A stretch of DNA of 64,000 nucleotides from Atopomonas sediminilitoris (GCF_022601735.1 NZ_JAKUMM010000008.1:124001-188000); one strand, 5' to 3'. Positions 52,934 to 63,064 are shown, numbered from the stretch's first letter. Translations and numbers: made by a program. Notes: a model not told the origin generated them from the sequence alone.

Positions 52934-53449
52934 TTATTCGGTGCCGAGCTTTAGCTCGACCATCAAATCATCGGCCAGCGACTCTAGGTGTGCTTTCAAG
53001 TCAGCGGTGGACACACTCGCCGGCACCGCCAACAAGGCTTCGGCGTGGAACAGCGGCTCACCCGACATCGGCGCCGCACGCACTTCGGTGGTTAAGCGCT
53101 CGACGTTAACCCCGCGCTCGGCCAAATGGCGGCTGACATCGCGCACGATACCCGGACGATCATTGCCCAGCAGATCCAGCTGCATGGCTTGCCATTGCCC
53201 CGCTGGGTTGTCGCCACTGGCGGCAACTTGCACACGAATCTGCTGCGCTTGCAAACTTTGCAGCTCATCGAGCAAGGCTTGGCTGCTAGCCTCAGGCACC
53301 GCCACACGCAAAATGCCGGCAAATTGCCCGGCCATGCGGGCCATGCGGCTTTCTAACCAGTTACCACCATGCCCAGCGACAACCTTTGCCAGACGTTCTA
53401 CCAACCCCGGCTGATCGGGGGCCATGACGGTCAAAATCCAATGCTGCAC
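52934..53449 (-). CDS. gcvR: Glycine cleavage system transcriptional repressor family protein
   Basis: This 171-residue cytoplasmic protein is made of two ACT domains (residues about 1-85 and 88-168). It has the GcvR-like start LTVMAPDQPGLVERLAKVVAGHGGNW and the second-domain start DLLGNDRPGIVRDVSRHL. In E. coli GcvR binds GcvA to repress glycine cleavage genes; in Pseudomonas the target is less certain. It lies three bases from the acetyltransferase gene on the same strand, so the two are co-transcribed. Confidence 0.88.
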   Translation of the reverse strand: MQHWILTVMAPDQPGLVERLAKVVAGHGGNWLESRMARMAGQFAGILRVAVPEASSQALLDELQSLQAQQIRVQVAASGDNPAGQWQAMQLDLLGNDRPGIVRDVSRHLAERGVNVERLTTEVRAAPMSGEPLFHAEALLAVPASVSTADLKAHLESLADDLMVELKLGTE

Positions 53450-53452
53450 GGT

Positions 53453-53920
53453 TTACTCCTCAACGGTGGCCGGCGCGAGCGCCAGCCAATAGGTTCGAAA
53501 TTCCTGATCTCGCACATAACCTAGCTGTTCATACAGATTTTGCGCGGCGACATTGCTATTGGCGGTTTCTAACTGCACGCCACACACGCCAGCGGCCACG
53601 GCTTGCTCACTGACCGCTTGCAACAAACACTTGCCCACACCCTGACGCCGCACTTGGTTGGCCACGTACATATCATGCAAAAGCCACGCGGGACGTAAGT
53701 GCAAAGAGGCAAAAAAGGGATACAGCAGAGCAAAGCCCAGTAGCGCCTCGCCTTCATAGGCCAATAGCACCATAGCCTCACGATGCTGTAAGCGCTCGGC
53801 TAAAAAGGCGCGGATATCCTTAAGCGGTGCCGGGCGCTCATAGAAGCTCAGGTACGCGGCAAACAAGGGCACCAGCGCAGCCACATCGGCTTCTTCGGCT
53901 TTGCGCACGTGCACAGTCAA
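53453..53920 (-). CDS. GNAT family N-acetyltransferase
   Basis: This 155-residue acetyltransferase has the acetyl-CoA loop VRRQGVGKCLLQAV (R-x-x-G-x-G/A) near residue 88, preceded by the beta-4 LHDMYVANQ segment. The C-terminal QNLYEQLGYV is also typical of GNAT. The substrate is unknown. TTG 53920 overlaps the upstream stop (TTGA) with AGGGGG six bases before it; GTG 53914 is the alternative. Reading further upstream would overlap the HDOD gene. Position between gcvR and the HDOD gene suggests one transcript. Confidence 0.82.
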   Translation of the reverse strand: MTVHVRKAEEADVAALVPLFAAYLSFYERPAPLKDIRAFLAERLQHREAMVLLAYEGEALLGFALLYPFFASLHLRPAWLLHDMYVANQVRRQGVGKCLLQAVSEQAVAAGVCGVQLETANSNVAAQNLYEQLGYVRDQEFRTYWLALAPATVEE

Positions 53921-54786
53921 AGCTCGCCCCCTAAATCGCGCAGGCTTTCTTTCATCTGCTCGAAGTCGTATTCCGACAATCCCATGTACTCCAACACTAA
54001 GGTTTGAATACTCGTCCACTCGTGGTCTTCGCTTTGATTACCCAACGTGCGTGAGGTTTGGCAGATGTGCTCGGCCATCTTCAGGATCGCCAGCAGCGTG
54101 CGCAGATTGCTGTCACGGCTGGTTGGCTCTGAGAAAATCGACAGCACGTTGTGATGATTGGCGATGGCCTCGCACAAATGGCGCGGTAAACGCCACGACT
54201 TGGCCGTATAGAAGCCCACCACCGCATGGTTGGTGTTGTAGCGGCGGTTTTCGGTGTCCACCACGCGCTGCTCTGCACTGGCGCTGGCGTAGGCTTCTTC
54301 CATGACCTCCATGTAATCAGCAAAGCGCCCCAGCATCAGCGGAATGCCGCAGTTGTGAAACAACCCCAGCGAATACGCCTCATCCGGCGCTTGGTAGCCC
54401 AAGCGCTTGGCGAGGCTCATGCAGGTCATGGCGACGTCTTGCGCGGTGTCCCAGAAACGATTGAGCTGCACGATGGTTTCGTCGCTCATCTCGCCCTTGA
54501 TCGACAGCGCGTTGACCAAGTTGACCACCAAGTTGATCCCCAACAAGCTGACCGCCTGTTGGATGGAGCTGATGGTGTTGGCCAAGCCAAAAAACGGCGA
54601 ATTCACGATTTTCAGCAGCGCGCCAGACAAGCCTGGATCTTGGCTGATGAGCTTGGCAATAGTGCGCAAATCGGGATCAGGCATGACCTGCTCCATCTGC
54701 AAGTCCACCATGATTTGCGGCTGCGGGGGCACGCTAATGCCTTGCAAGGCTTGACGAATCTGTTCCTCGTTGAGCTCGTGGCTCAT
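53917..54786 (-). CDS. HDOD domain signalling protein
   Basis: This 289-residue protein consists almost entirely of an HDOD domain (about residues 20-215). It shows ISQDPGLSGALLKIVNSPFFG and SIQQAVSLLGINLVVNLV, the usual first part of the domain. The catalytic HD pairs of true HD-GYP enzymes are absent, as is normal for HDOD. A helical C-terminal tail follows. The family serves as adaptors in motility, attachment and stress signalling. ATG 54786 with AAGGAG eight bases upstream is clear. It is divergent from rlmI. Confidence 0.85.
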   Translation of the reverse strand: MSHELNEEQIRQALQGISVPPQPQIMVDLQMEQVMPDPDLRTIAKLISQDPGLSGALLKIVNSPFFGLANTISSIQQAVSLLGINLVVNLVNALSIKGEMSDETIVQLNRFWDTAQDVAMTCMSLAKRLGYQAPDEAYSLGLFHNCGIPLMLGRFADYMEVMEEAYASASAEQRVVDTENRRYNTNHAVVGFYTAKSWRLPRHLCEAIANHHNVLSIFSEPTSRDSNLRTLLAILKMAEHICQTSRTLGNQSEDHEWTSIQTLVLEYMGLSEYDFEQMKESLRDLGGEL

Positions 54787-54950
54787 GGCGTGCACTCCTT
54801 CCACTCGATCTACTGCAGTGTAATCCATGCTTCACCTTGCACTGGGCAAACTACGACCTACGGACACGCGTAGGCACTTGCTATACGTCATCTCAAGCCT
54901 ACGCCATGCGCTCAACCATCAATTCAGCCATGGCGGGGCACTGGCACAGG

Positions 54951-54956
54951 TATAAT
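54951..54956 (+). promoter_or_regulatory. -10 box of the rlmI promoter
   Basis: A perfect TATAAT is placed 25 bases before the rlmI ATG, in the divergent gap with the HDOD gene. No matching -35 is obvious at 16-18 bases upstream, so this is a candidate only. The short leader would then carry GTGGAG as ribosome site. Confidence 0.45.
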
Positions 54957-54980
54957 CGCCCTTTTTGTGGAGCCCATGCC

Positions 54981-56174
54981 ATGTCCTTGCCCATCCTCAG
55001 CCTGAAAAATAACGCCGAGCGCCGTTTACGCGCTGGCCACCTGTGGATTTACAGCAACGAGGTGGATGTGGCGTTGACGCCGCTCAATGCCTTTAGCGCT
55101 GGCGACCAAGCGTTGGTGCAAACCGCCTCAGGCAAGCCCTTGGGGATTGCCTTGCTGAGCCCACAAAACCTGATTTGTGCGCGCCTGATCAGCCGCGATG
55201 ACAAACACAAGCTGGATAAATCACTGCTGGTGCACCGCATCAATATTGCCCTGAGCTTGCGTGAGCGGGTCTTTGATCAGCCCTGCTACCGCCTGATCTA
55301 CGGCGACAGCGACTTATTACCAGGCTTAGTGGTCGATCGCTTTTTCGATATCGCCGTGGTGCAAATCAGCTCAGCGGCGATGGAAAAAGAAAAAGCCGCC
55401 ATCGTCGATGCGCTCGTACAGGTGCTCAAACCTAGCGGCATCTTGTTTAAGAACGATGGCAACGCGCGTAGCGCAGAAGAGCTGCCCAGCTACGTTGAAG
55501 TCGCCTACGGTGAAGTGCCCGAATGGGTGGCGCTGGAAGAAAACGGCGTGCGCTTCGAGGCGCCGGTGATGCAAGGCCAAAAAACCGGCTGGTTTTACGA
55601 CCACCGCATGAATCGCGCCCGTTTGGCCCCCTACGTGGGTGGCAAGCGCGTGCTGGACCTGTTCAGTTACATCGGCGGCTGGGGCATTCAAGCGGCCGCC
55701 TTTGGCGCCAGTGAGGTCATGTGCGTCGATGCCTCCGCCTTTGCGCTGGATGGTGTCGAGCGCAACGCCGCGCTGAACAACTTAAGCGACAAAGTGGTCG
55801 CGGTTGAGGGCGATGTGTTTGAGGCGATTCGCGAACTCAAAGCCGCCGAAGAGCGCTTTGACGTGGTGATCGCCGACCCACCGGCCTTCATCAAGCGCAA
55901 AAAAGACATCAAAAACGGTGAAGCGGCCTACCGCCGTCTTAACGAGCAAGCCATGCGCCTGCTGAACAAAGACGGCATCTTGGTCAGCGCCAGCTGCTCG
56001 ATGCACTTGGCCGAAGACAACCTGCAGAACATTCTGCTGGCCAGCAGCCGTCACCTCGATCGCCACCTGCAAATCCTTGAGCGCGGCGCGCAAGGCCCCG
56101 ATCATCCGGTGCATCCGGCGATCAATGAAACACGCTACATCAAGAGCCTGACCTGCCGCCTCTTGCCAAGCTAA
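54981..56174 (+). CDS. rlmI: 23S rRNA (cytosine1962-C5)-methyltransferase RlmI
   Basis: This 397-residue protein has an N-terminal PUA RNA-binding domain (residues 1-75, SLKNNAERRLRAGHLWIYSNEV) and a C-terminal Rossmann methyltransferase. VLDLFSYIGGWGIQAA near residue 220 is the SAM motif, VVIADPPAF the catalytic motif, and the Cys of LVSASCS near residue 335 the nucleophile. Length matches RlmI (396 in E. coli). ATG 54981 is preferred; the 144-base in-frame extension covers the promoter, where a TATAAT lies at 54951-54956. Confidence 0.92.
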   Translation: MSLPILSLKNNAERRLRAGHLWIYSNEVDVALTPLNAFSAGDQALVQTASGKPLGIALLSPQNLICARLISRDDKHKLDKSLLVHRINIALSLRERVFDQPCYRLIYGDSDLLPGLVVDRFFDIAVVQISSAAMEKEKAAIVDALVQVLKPSGILFKNDGNARSAEELPSYVEVAYGEVPEWVALEENGVRFEAPVMQGQKTGWFYDHRMNRARLAPYVGGKRVLDLFSYIGGWGIQAAAFGASEVMCVDASAFALDGVERNAALNNLSDKVVAVEGDVFEAIRELKAAEERFDVVIADPPAFIKRKKDIKNGEAAYRRLNEQAMRLLNKDGILVSASCSMHLAEDNLQNILLASSRHLDRHLQILERGAQGPDHPVHPAINETRYIKSLTCRLLPS

Positions 56175-56181
56175 GGAAAGC

Positions 56182-56214
56182 GCCCCAGCCATGCACTACC
56201 CTCATGGCTGGGGC
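56182..56214 (+). terminator. Hairpin after rlmI
   Basis: GCCCCAGCCATG (56182-56193) pairs perfectly with CATGGCTGGGGC (56203-56214) around a nine-base loop, beginning 8 bases after the rlmI stop. There is no T-run, so its efficiency as a terminator is uncertain. Confidence 0.6.
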
Positions 56215-56286
56215 CGCCCATGCGGCTTGCTTGGCTTGCCCCAACTGACACCCTTCGACTGGCGCCGCTAAGGAATCACCCGCTTC

Positions 56287-58035
56287 ATGGATGCACTGAC
56301 CGTCAACAACCTGTTTCTGATCGGCGCCTTATTGATTGGCGCCAGCATCTTGGTCAGCTCGTTGTCGTCGCGCTTAGGTGTGCCCTTGCTGTTGGTGTTT
56401 TTGGGCATTGGCATGCTGGCTGGGGAAGACGGCCCCGGCGACATCATCTTCGACAACTACCCGCTGGCCTATCTGATCGGCAACTTGGCGCTGGCCATCA
56501 TCCTGTTCGATGGTGGCTTACGCACTAAGGTCGAAACGTTTCGCGTGGGCCTAAAGCCCGCCCTCGCACTCGCCACCGTGGGCGTGTTGATCACTGCCGG
56601 GCTAACCGGCTGGGCGGCGATCTGGCTGTTTGATTTGAGCCTGATGGAGGGTCTGCTGTTAGGCGCGATCGTCAGTTCGACCGATGCGGCCGCGGTGTTT
56701 TCCCTGCTTAGCGGGCATGGTTTGTCGCTCAATCAACGGGTGTCCTCCACGCTGGAAATCGAATCCGGCAGCAACGACCCGATGGCGGTGTTTCTCACCA
56801 TCAGCCTGATCGACATCATTCGCTTAGAGAGTGGTTTTAGCGCCAGCTTTTTGGTCGCGCTGGTGCAGCAATTCTCCATCGGCATCTTGTTTGGTTTGGG
56901 GGGCGGCTGGCTGCTGGTGCGCCTAATTAACCGCATGCAGTTGGCGCAAGGCTTGTATCCGTTGCTGGCGATCAGCGCTGGTCTCACCGTATTTGCCGGC
57001 ACCAACGCCGTGGGCGGCAGCGGTTTTTTGGCGATCTACCTCGCCGGCTTGATGCTCGGCAACCACGCAGTGCGCAGTCGGCATGGCATTTTGCACATGA
57101 GCGACGGTTTGGCGTGGCTCGGGCAGATCGGCATGTTCTTGGTGCTGGGGCTACTGGTCACCCCGCACGAATTGCTGCCCATTGCGTTGCCAGCGTTGGG
57201 GCTGGCTTTATGGCTGATGTTGGTGGCGCGACCGCTGTCGGTGTTTGTCGGTTTGCTGCCCTTTCGCACCTTCCACTTACCCGAACGCAGCTTTATCAGC
57301 TGGGTCGGATTGCGCGGCGCAGTGCCGATTATTCTGGCGGTATTCCCGATGATGGCCGGGCTTGAGCAGGCGCAGCTGTTCTTCAACGTCGCCTTCTTTA
57401 TCGTGCTGGTATCGCTGTTGTTGCAAGGCACCAGCCTGCCGCTGGCCGCGCGGCTGGCCAAGGTTGAAGTCCCGCCACTGCTCACCCCTAACTCGCGCGC
57501 GGGGCTTGAGCCATGGCCGACCAGCGACTGGGAGCTCTACACCTACCAGCTGTGCAACGAAAACTGGTGCGTGGGCGCGCCTCTGCGCGACCTGCACATG
57601 CCGGAAGGCACGCGGGTGGCGATTTTGTTTCGCGGCCACGAATCGCTGTCGACCAGCGGTAGCACCGTACTCGAATCTGGCGACATCCTTTGCGTGGTCG
57701 GCCGCGAAAGCGACTTAGGCGCCCTAGGCAAGCTGTTTAGCCAAGCCCCCGAGCGCAAGCTTGGCGCGCGTTTCTTCGGCGATTTCGTGCTCGAAAGCGC
57801 CGCCCCACTGGTCGATGTCGCCCGCCTTTACGGGCTTAAGCTTGATAACGACGATGACCCGACGCAGCTGCTCGGGCAAAAAATAGAACACTTGATCGGT
57901 GGGGAACCTGTGGTTGGCGATGCCGTCGAATGGCTCGGCCTAACTTGGACGGTCGCCGCCCTAGAAGACGGCCACGTGCGCAAAATTGGTGTACGTCTGC
58001 CGCATGGCGAGCACGGCCCTAAACTGTTCTTCTAA
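56287..58035 (+). CDS. nhaP2: K+/H+ antiporter, NhaP2/CvrA type
   Basis: This 582-residue inner-membrane protein has about twelve membrane segments (residues 5-395) with the CPA1 core: [16 protein letters not shown] near residue 122 and [12 protein letters not shown] near residue 158, which hold the ion-binding Asp pair. A cytoplasmic TrkA_C-type domain (about 405-490) and a further CorC-like C-terminal domain (about 500-580) mark the NhaP2 subgroup, which exchanges K+ for H+. It corresponds to P. aeruginosa PA5021 by type and by its downstream neighbours mscK and selO. Confidence 0.9.
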   Translation: MDALTVNNLFLIGALLIGASILVSSLSSRLGVPLLLVFLGIGMLAGEDGPGDIIFDNYPLAYLIGNLALAIILFDGGLRTKVETFRVGLKPALALATVGVLITAGLTGWAAIWLFDLSLMEGLLLGAIVSSTDAAAVFSLLSGHGLSLNQRVSSTLEIESGSNDPMAVFLTISLIDIIRLESGFSASFLVALVQQFSIGILFGLGGGWLLVRLINRMQLAQGLYPLLAISAGLTVFAGTNAVGGSGFLAIYLAGLMLGNHAVRSRHGILHMSDGLAWLGQIGMFLVLGLLVTPHELLPIALPALGLALWLMLVARPLSVFVGLLPFRTFHLPERSFISWVGLRGAVPIILAVFPMMAGLEQAQLFFNVAFFIVLVSLLLQGTSLPLAARLAKVEVPPLLTPNSRAGLEPWPTSDWELYTYQLCNENWCVGAPLRDLHMPEGTRVAILFRGHESLSTSGSTVLESGDILCVVGRESDLGALGKLFSQAPERKLGARFFGDFVLESAAPLVDVARLYGLKLDNDDDPTQLLGQKIEHLIGGEPVVGDAVEWLGLTWTVAALEDGHVRKIGVRLPHGEHGPKLFF

Positions 58036-58115
58036 CCGCTGCCCTGCCTGTGTGCTTTACCGCGCAGCCTGCTAACCTAGCCGCACTTTGCTTGCACCAC
58101 CCGGAGAGTCACTGC

Positions 58116-61100
58116 ATGCGCTTCCTTGCTGTACTTGCTGTTCTGATTAGCCTACAGCTCACGCCGGCCATCGCCGCAGAAACACTGCCCACACGCGACG
58201 CCGTGCAAGAGCAGCTGGAAAAACTCAGCGAGCGCAAACTGCCCGAGGCCGACGAAAAACTGGTGCGTAGCGCCCTGGAGAAATCACTCACCGTCATTGA
58301 CGAGCTCAAAGAGTACAGCGAACGGCGCAAGCACCTTAACGAGCAGCTCGACAGCGCACCCAAGCAAATCAGCAATGCCCAGCGCGAAATCGGCCGCTTG
58401 CAGGAGGTGGATAGTGAAAAGCTCAGCATGCGCCACGCCAATCACGACCTCGCCACACTGGAAACCTTACTCAGCGAGAAAACCAGTCAACTGTCGATAT
58501 GGCAAAGTGATTTATCCGCCGCCAACAACCTATTGATCACCACGCAAACCCGCCCCGAGCGCGCACAAGGTGAAGTAACCACCGCACAGGCGCGTCTGCT
58601 CAATGTCAATACGCAGCTAAAAAGCGGCCGCAATAGCTCACGCGAGCTACGCCCCGAAGAGCTGCAGCGCCTGACTATTGAGAAAACCGCCCTCGAAGTG
58701 CGCAGTCAGCTGAACCAAGAGGAGCTCAACGGCAACAGCGTGCTGCAAGAGCTGGCCAGTAACCGCCGCGACTTACTCAGCAAGCGCATCGCCCTCACCG
58801 AGCAAGAAGTGCAAATCCTGCAGCAGCAGATCAGCCATAAACGCTTGGCGGAAAGCGAAGCCGCGGCAGCGCAGGCGTCCACCGGCAGTTCAGGCGCGCC
58901 CGATAGCCTGCTGTCGAAGCAAAGTCGCATCAACTTGCAAGTCAGTGAGTACTTGATCAAGGCCACCACGCGACTCAACGAACTCAATCGACAAACCCAA
59001 GAAGGCAAACAGCAACTCGACAACCTGCGCCAAGTCGAGCAAGCCCTCGATGAGCAAATCAGCGTGCTGAAGGGCAGCCTGCTGTTGTCGAAAATTCTCT
59101 ATCAACAAAAACAAGCGCTACCGAGCCTCAACATTGACAGCCGCTTAACGGACGAAATTGGCGACCTGCGCCTGTACCAATTCGATTTAGGCAAGCGCCG
59201 CCAAGAGCTGAGCAACCCTGACGTCTTTATCGACCAACTGCTGGTGAACGAACCGCCCGAGAACATCACGCCCTTATTACGTGACGAACTGCAGCGCTTG
59301 ATCAGTAATCGTCGTGATCTGCTGGATCGTCTCAATGGCGAGCTCAATGGTTTGCTCAGCCAAGCGATTAACCTGCAACTGATTCAAAAAGACCTGAGCC
59401 GCACCAGCGGCCAGCTCAAAGACACGCTCGACGCGCAGATGTTCTGGATTCCCAGTAACCGCCCGCTGGACTGGAAATGGCTGCAAACGGTACCGGAGCT
59501 GTTTCTCGCAGAAATCAGTGACCTGCCGGGCATTCGCTCGTTGCAAAAAGCCGGCGGCAGCTTGGGTGACAACCCGTGGTTTTATTTGCCGGCGCTGGCG
59601 CTGATTGTCTTGCTGCTGCAGCGCCGCCGCGCGATTAAAGACAAACTCGAAGAGCTCAAAAGCAAAGTCGGCCATTACAAAGACGACACCCAACTGGTCA
59701 CCCCATACGCGCTGTTACTGCACGCGCTATTGGCGCTGCCCGTGCCTGTGGTCTTGATTTGCGCTAGCTATTTATTGCAGCAACAAACCGGCGAAACCGA
59801 CCCCGTCACCGCTCGCGCACTGCTAGAGATGGCCGGTCTGTGGTGGGTGCTGGCCTTTACTCGGCGCATTCTTGGCCCCAACAAAGTGGCTGAGCGCCAT
59901 TTCCGCTGGGAGCCGCAGCGCGTACACATGATTCGCAGCAAAATCTTCTTGATCGGCTGCTTGCTGTTCCCACTCACCATGATCGTCAACGTCGCTGAAC
60001 TGCAACCCTCACGACTGGCCGCCGACGTGATCGGGATCTTCATTTCCCTCTTCACCTTTACCAGCCTGAGCTGGCTGGCGTGGCAGATGTACCGCAATCA
60101 ACCGCCGTTGCTGGGCTCACACAGCCTGCATTTCTTGGCCGGTGTCACCATGGTGTGCTTGCCATTGGCGCTGTTGGTGTTGGTTTTTATCGGCTACTTC
60201 TACACCGCACTCAAGTTGTTTGGCTTATACGTTTTAACCTTGGTGTTGCTCGGTGCGTGGGTGCTACTAGAGGCCATGTTTGTCCGTGGCATGGGCTTGG
60301 CCGCACGCCGCTTGGCCTATCAGCGCGCGATCACCAAACGCAACGCACCCACCCGCGAAGGTGCTGACGGCAGCGAAATCATCGATGACCACGAAATGGA
60401 CATCGAGCAAATCAACCAACAGTCGCTGCGCTTGATTCGCTTAGTGCTGATGATCGCGTTTATTTTCGGCCTGTACTGGATCTGGGCCGACCTGCTGAGC
60501 GTGATCAACTACCTCGAAACCGTCACCCTGTGGGAATACAGCAGCGAGACGCCCGACGGGCCAACGCTGGTCCCGATCAGCGTGCGCGATGTGCTCGGCG
60601 CAGCCCTAGTGGTGTTTATCACCTTGATTTTGGGACGCAACTTACCAGGCCTGCTCGAGGTACTGGTGCTGTCCAAGTTGCACCTCAAACAGGGCAGCGC
60701 CTATGCCATGACCACGTTGCTGTCTTACGTGATCACCGGTTTCGGTATTGTCACCGCGATGAGCACCTTGGGCGTCAGCTGGGACAAACTGCAGTGGCTA
60801 GTGGCGGCGCTCTCGGTGGGATTGGGCTTTGGCTTGCAAGAGATCTTCGCCAACTTTGTTTCCGGCTTGATCATCCTGTTCGAGCGCCCCGTGCGCATCG
60901 GCGACACCGTGACGCTGGGTAATTTGTCCGGCACTGTGAGCCGGATCCGCATTCGCGCCACCACCATCACCGATTTCGACCGCAAAGAAATCATCGTGCC
61001 GAACAAGGTGTTCGTCACCGACCAGCTGATCAACTGGACGCTGACCGACCCTGTCACCCGCGTGGTGCTGAATATCGGGGTGGCGTACGGCTCGGATCTG

Positions 61101-61421
61101 GCACTGACGAAAAAACTCTTGATGCAAGCCACCCGCGAAAACAGCCGCGTGCTGCACGAACCAGAGCCACAAGTGCTGTTCTTGATCTTCGGCGAAAGCA
61201 CGCTGGATCACGAAGTGCGCTTCCATGTGCGCGAGCTGGGCGACCGCCTGCAAGCGACCGACGAAATCAACCGCCGGATTGATGCGCTGTTCCGCGAGCA
61301 CGGCATCGAAATCGCCTTCCGTCAGCTGGATATCTTCGTCAAAAACCTCAAAGGCGAAGAGCGTCAGCTCGTCGACAAGCAAGCCTTGCCGCCGAACGAC
61401 ACACCGCCCAACGCCGGATAA
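58116..61421 (+). CDS. mscK: Large mechanosensitive channel of MscK/KefA type
   Basis: This 1101-residue protein has a signal peptide (MRFLAVLAVLISLQLTPAIA) and a long Gln/Leu-rich periplasmic coiled-coil region (about 22-490). A bundle of about eight extra membrane helices (about 500-830) comes next, then a C-terminal MscS domain with the pore helix and lid SVGLGFGLQEIFANFVSGLI near residue 905. The beta-domain VRIGDTVTLGNLSGTV follows. It releases solutes on osmotic downshock; the KefA type also depends on K+. ATG 58116 gives the signal peptide. It follows the K+/H+ antiporter by 80 bases and is probably co-transcribed with it, which makes ionic sense. Confidence 0.93.
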   Translation: MRFLAVLAVLISLQLTPAIAAETLPTRDAVQEQLEKLSERKLPEADEKLVRSALEKSLTVIDELKEYSERRKHLNEQLDSAPKQISNAQREIGRLQEVDSEKLSMRHANHDLATLETLLSEKTSQLSIWQSDLSAANNLLITTQTRPERAQGEVTTAQARLLNVNTQLKSGRNSSRELRPEELQRLTIEKTALEVRSQLNQEELNGNSVLQELASNRRDLLSKRIALTEQEVQILQQQISHKRLAESEAAAAQASTGSSGAPDSLLSKQSRINLQVSEYLIKATTRLNELNRQTQEGKQQLDNLRQVEQALDEQISVLKGSLLLSKILYQQKQALPSLNIDSRLTDEIGDLRLYQFDLGKRRQELSNPDVFIDQLLVNEPPENITPLLRDELQRLISNRRDLLDRLNGELNGLLSQAINLQLIQKDLSRTSGQLKDTLDAQMFWIPSNRPLDWKWLQTVPELFLAEISDLPGIRSLQKAGGSLGDNPWFYLPALALIVLLLQRRRAIKDKLEELKSKVGHYKDDTQLVTPYALLLHALLALPVPVVLICASYLLQQQTGETDPVTARALLEMAGLWWVLAFTRRILGPNKVAERHFRWEPQRVHMIRSKIFLIGCLLFPLTMIVNVAELQPSRLAADVIGIFISLFTFTSLSWLAWQMYRNQPPLLGSHSLHFLAGVTMVCLPLALLVLVFIGYFYTALKLFGLYVLTLVLLGAWVLLEAMFVRGMGLAARRLAYQRAITKRNAPTREGADGSEIIDDHEMDIEQINQQSLRLIRLVLMIAFIFGLYWIWADLLSVINYLETVTLWEYSSETPDGPTLVPISVRDVLGAALVVFITLILGRNLPGLLEVLVLSKLHLKQGSAYAMTTLLSYVITGFGIVTAMSTLGVSWDKLQWLVAALSVGLGFGLQEIFANFVSGLIILFERPVRIGDTVTLGNLSGTVSRIRIRATTITDFDRKEIIVPNKVFVTDQLINWTLTDPVTRVVLNIGVAYGSDLALTKKLLMQATRENSRVLHEPEPQVLFLIFGESTLDHEVRFHVRELGDRLQATDEINRRIDALFREHGIEIAFRQLDIFVKNLKGEERQLVDKQALPPNDTPPNAG

Positions 61422-61446
61422 GCACGGCCAACACTGGCTCTTGCAC

Positions 61447-61480
61447 ACTAACCCGAGCAAAATGCTCGGGTTAGTTTTTT
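61447..61480 (+). terminator. Intrinsic terminator after mscK
   Basis: ACTAACCCGAGCA (61447-61459) and TGCTCGGGTTAGT (61463-61475) form a perfect 13-base stem with an AAA loop, followed by a run of T residues to 61480. It lies 26 bases after the mscK stop and 14 bases before selO. Confidence 0.95.
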
Positions 61481-61493
61481 ACAAGGTCAGCCA

Positions 61494-62951
61494 ATGAGTG
61501 CTTGGGCAGCGTTATCTTTCGACAACCATTTCGCACGGCTCGACCCGGCGTTTTACACCCGTCTTGAACCCACCCCCTTAAGCGAGCCGCGCTTGGCTAT
61601 CGCCAGCGCCAGCGCGCTGGCCTTGCTGGATTTACCGGCCAACACCGTCGATGACCCCGCGCTGGTCACCGTGTGCGCAGGCCAGCAGCGCTGGGCCGGC
61701 AGCGACCCGCTAGCCATGCTTTACGCCGGCCACCAATTCGGCGGTTACAACCCGCAACTGGGTGACGGCCGTGGCTTGCTGCTCGGACAAGTGCGCAACC
61801 GCCGCGGCGAGTCGTGGGACTTGCACCTCAAGGGGGCCGGTTTGACCCCTTACTCGCGCATGGGCGATGGCCGTGCGGTGCTGCGCTCATCGATTCGCGA
61901 GTTTCTCGCCAGCGAATATTTAGCCGCGCTGAACATCCCCACCACCCGCGCTTTGGCCGTGGTCAGCTCCAACACTCGGGTGCAACGGGAGCACTTAGAA
62001 CGCGGCGCCACCTTAATGCGCCTGGCACCCAGTCATCTGCGCTTTGGCCATTTCGAGATTTTTTATTACCGCCAACAATTCGACTTGCTGCGCCAGCTCG
62101 CCGACTACGCCCTCCAGCAGCACTTTGCCGACTGCCTGACCGACCCGCAGCCTTACGCGGCCCTGTACCGCAGCGTGGTCGAGCGCACCGCCGGCCTCAT
62201 CGCGCACTGGCAAGCCTACGGCTTTTGTCACGGCGTGATGAACACCGACAACATGGCCCTGTGCGGACAAACCTTCGATTTTGGCCCCTACGCCTTTCTC
62301 GATGACTATGAACCGGGCTACATCTGCAATGCCTCCGACGATCACGGCCGCTATGCCTTTAACCGCCAAGTCGACATTGCCCAATGGAACCTCGCTGCTC
62401 TAGCACAAGCCCTCACGCCCTTAGTGGCGGTCGAGCAGCTGCGGGAGATACACGCCTTGTTTGCCCCGCTGCAACAGGCCCATTTCCAACATCTGATGCG
62501 TCAGCGCCTCGGCTTAACCTGCGAACGCGACGGCGATGACACACTGGTCGTCGACTGGCTGGCCCTGCTGACGCGGAGTCGAGCCGACTTTCACTTAAGC
62601 CACCGCCGTCTCAGCGATACGCCCTGCGAACAACTGCAGCAGGTCGCCGATGACTTTGCCGATTTAGTCGGCGCACGCACTTGGCTCAGCACCTACCACG
62701 CGCGTCTACAGCACGAGACGCGCAGCGACGCCGAACGCCAGCAAGCCATGCGTGCGGTGAATCCACTGTACGTCCTGCGCAATCACTTAGCGCAGGAGGC
62801 CATTACCGCCGCCGAGCACGATGACTTCGCCCCGCTACGACGCTTACACGAGGTATTGAGCCAACCGTTCACCGCGCAAACAAACTGCGCCGATCTGGCG
62901 GCGCCTCCGGCGGAAGCACTGAAAAGAATGCACATCAGCTGCTCGTCATAA
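61494..62951 (+). CDS. selO: Protein adenylyltransferase SelO (YdiU)
   Basis: This 485-residue pseudokinase-fold enzyme transfers AMP to Ser/Thr/Tyr of target proteins in oxidative-stress responses. Landmarks are YAGHQFGGYNPQLGDGRGLLLG near residue 78, KGAGLTPYSRMGDGRAVLRSS near residue 115, and the metal/AMP site CHGVMNTDNMALCG and FDFGPYAFLDDY near residue 243-266. It ends in ISCSS, where eukaryotic SelO has a selenocysteine; here it is ordinary Cys. The length matches P. aeruginosa PA5023. It starts directly after the mscK terminator with AAGG upstream of the ATG. Confidence 0.95.
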   Translation: MSAWAALSFDNHFARLDPAFYTRLEPTPLSEPRLAIASASALALLDLPANTVDDPALVTVCAGQQRWAGSDPLAMLYAGHQFGGYNPQLGDGRGLLLGQVRNRRGESWDLHLKGAGLTPYSRMGDGRAVLRSSIREFLASEYLAALNIPTTRALAVVSSNTRVQREHLERGATLMRLAPSHLRFGHFEIFYYRQQFDLLRQLADYALQQHFADCLTDPQPYAALYRSVVERTAGLIAHWQAYGFCHGVMNTDNMALCGQTFDFGPYAFLDDYEPGYICNASDDHGRYAFNRQVDIAQWNLAALAQALTPLVAVEQLREIHALFAPLQQAHFQHLMRQRLGLTCERDGDDTLVVDWLALLTRSRADFHLSHRRLSDTPCEQLQQVADDFADLVGARTWLSTYHARLQHETRSDAERQQAMRAVNPLYVLRNHLAQEAITAAEHDDFAPLRRLHEVLSQPFTAQTNCADLAAPPAEALKRMHISCSS

Positions 62952-62960
62952 GTCCAGCCC

Positions 62961-62979
62961 ATATTCCTTTAAAGAATAT
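62961..62979. repeat. AT-rich palindrome in the selO-permease gap
   Basis: ATATTC-CTTTAAA-GAATAT is a 6-7-6 inverted repeat that starts 10 bases after selO. It is followed by AT-rich sequence that may carry the permease promoter (TTGGAC at about 62998). It could be an operator or a weak transcript end. Confidence 0.3.
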
Positions 62980-63064
62980 AAATTTCATAAAATGGTCTTG
63001 GACATTCTAAGCGCGACTTATTTATTGTGGCCGCCGTAGAAAACCTTGCCCGTTCGAGGACGCA

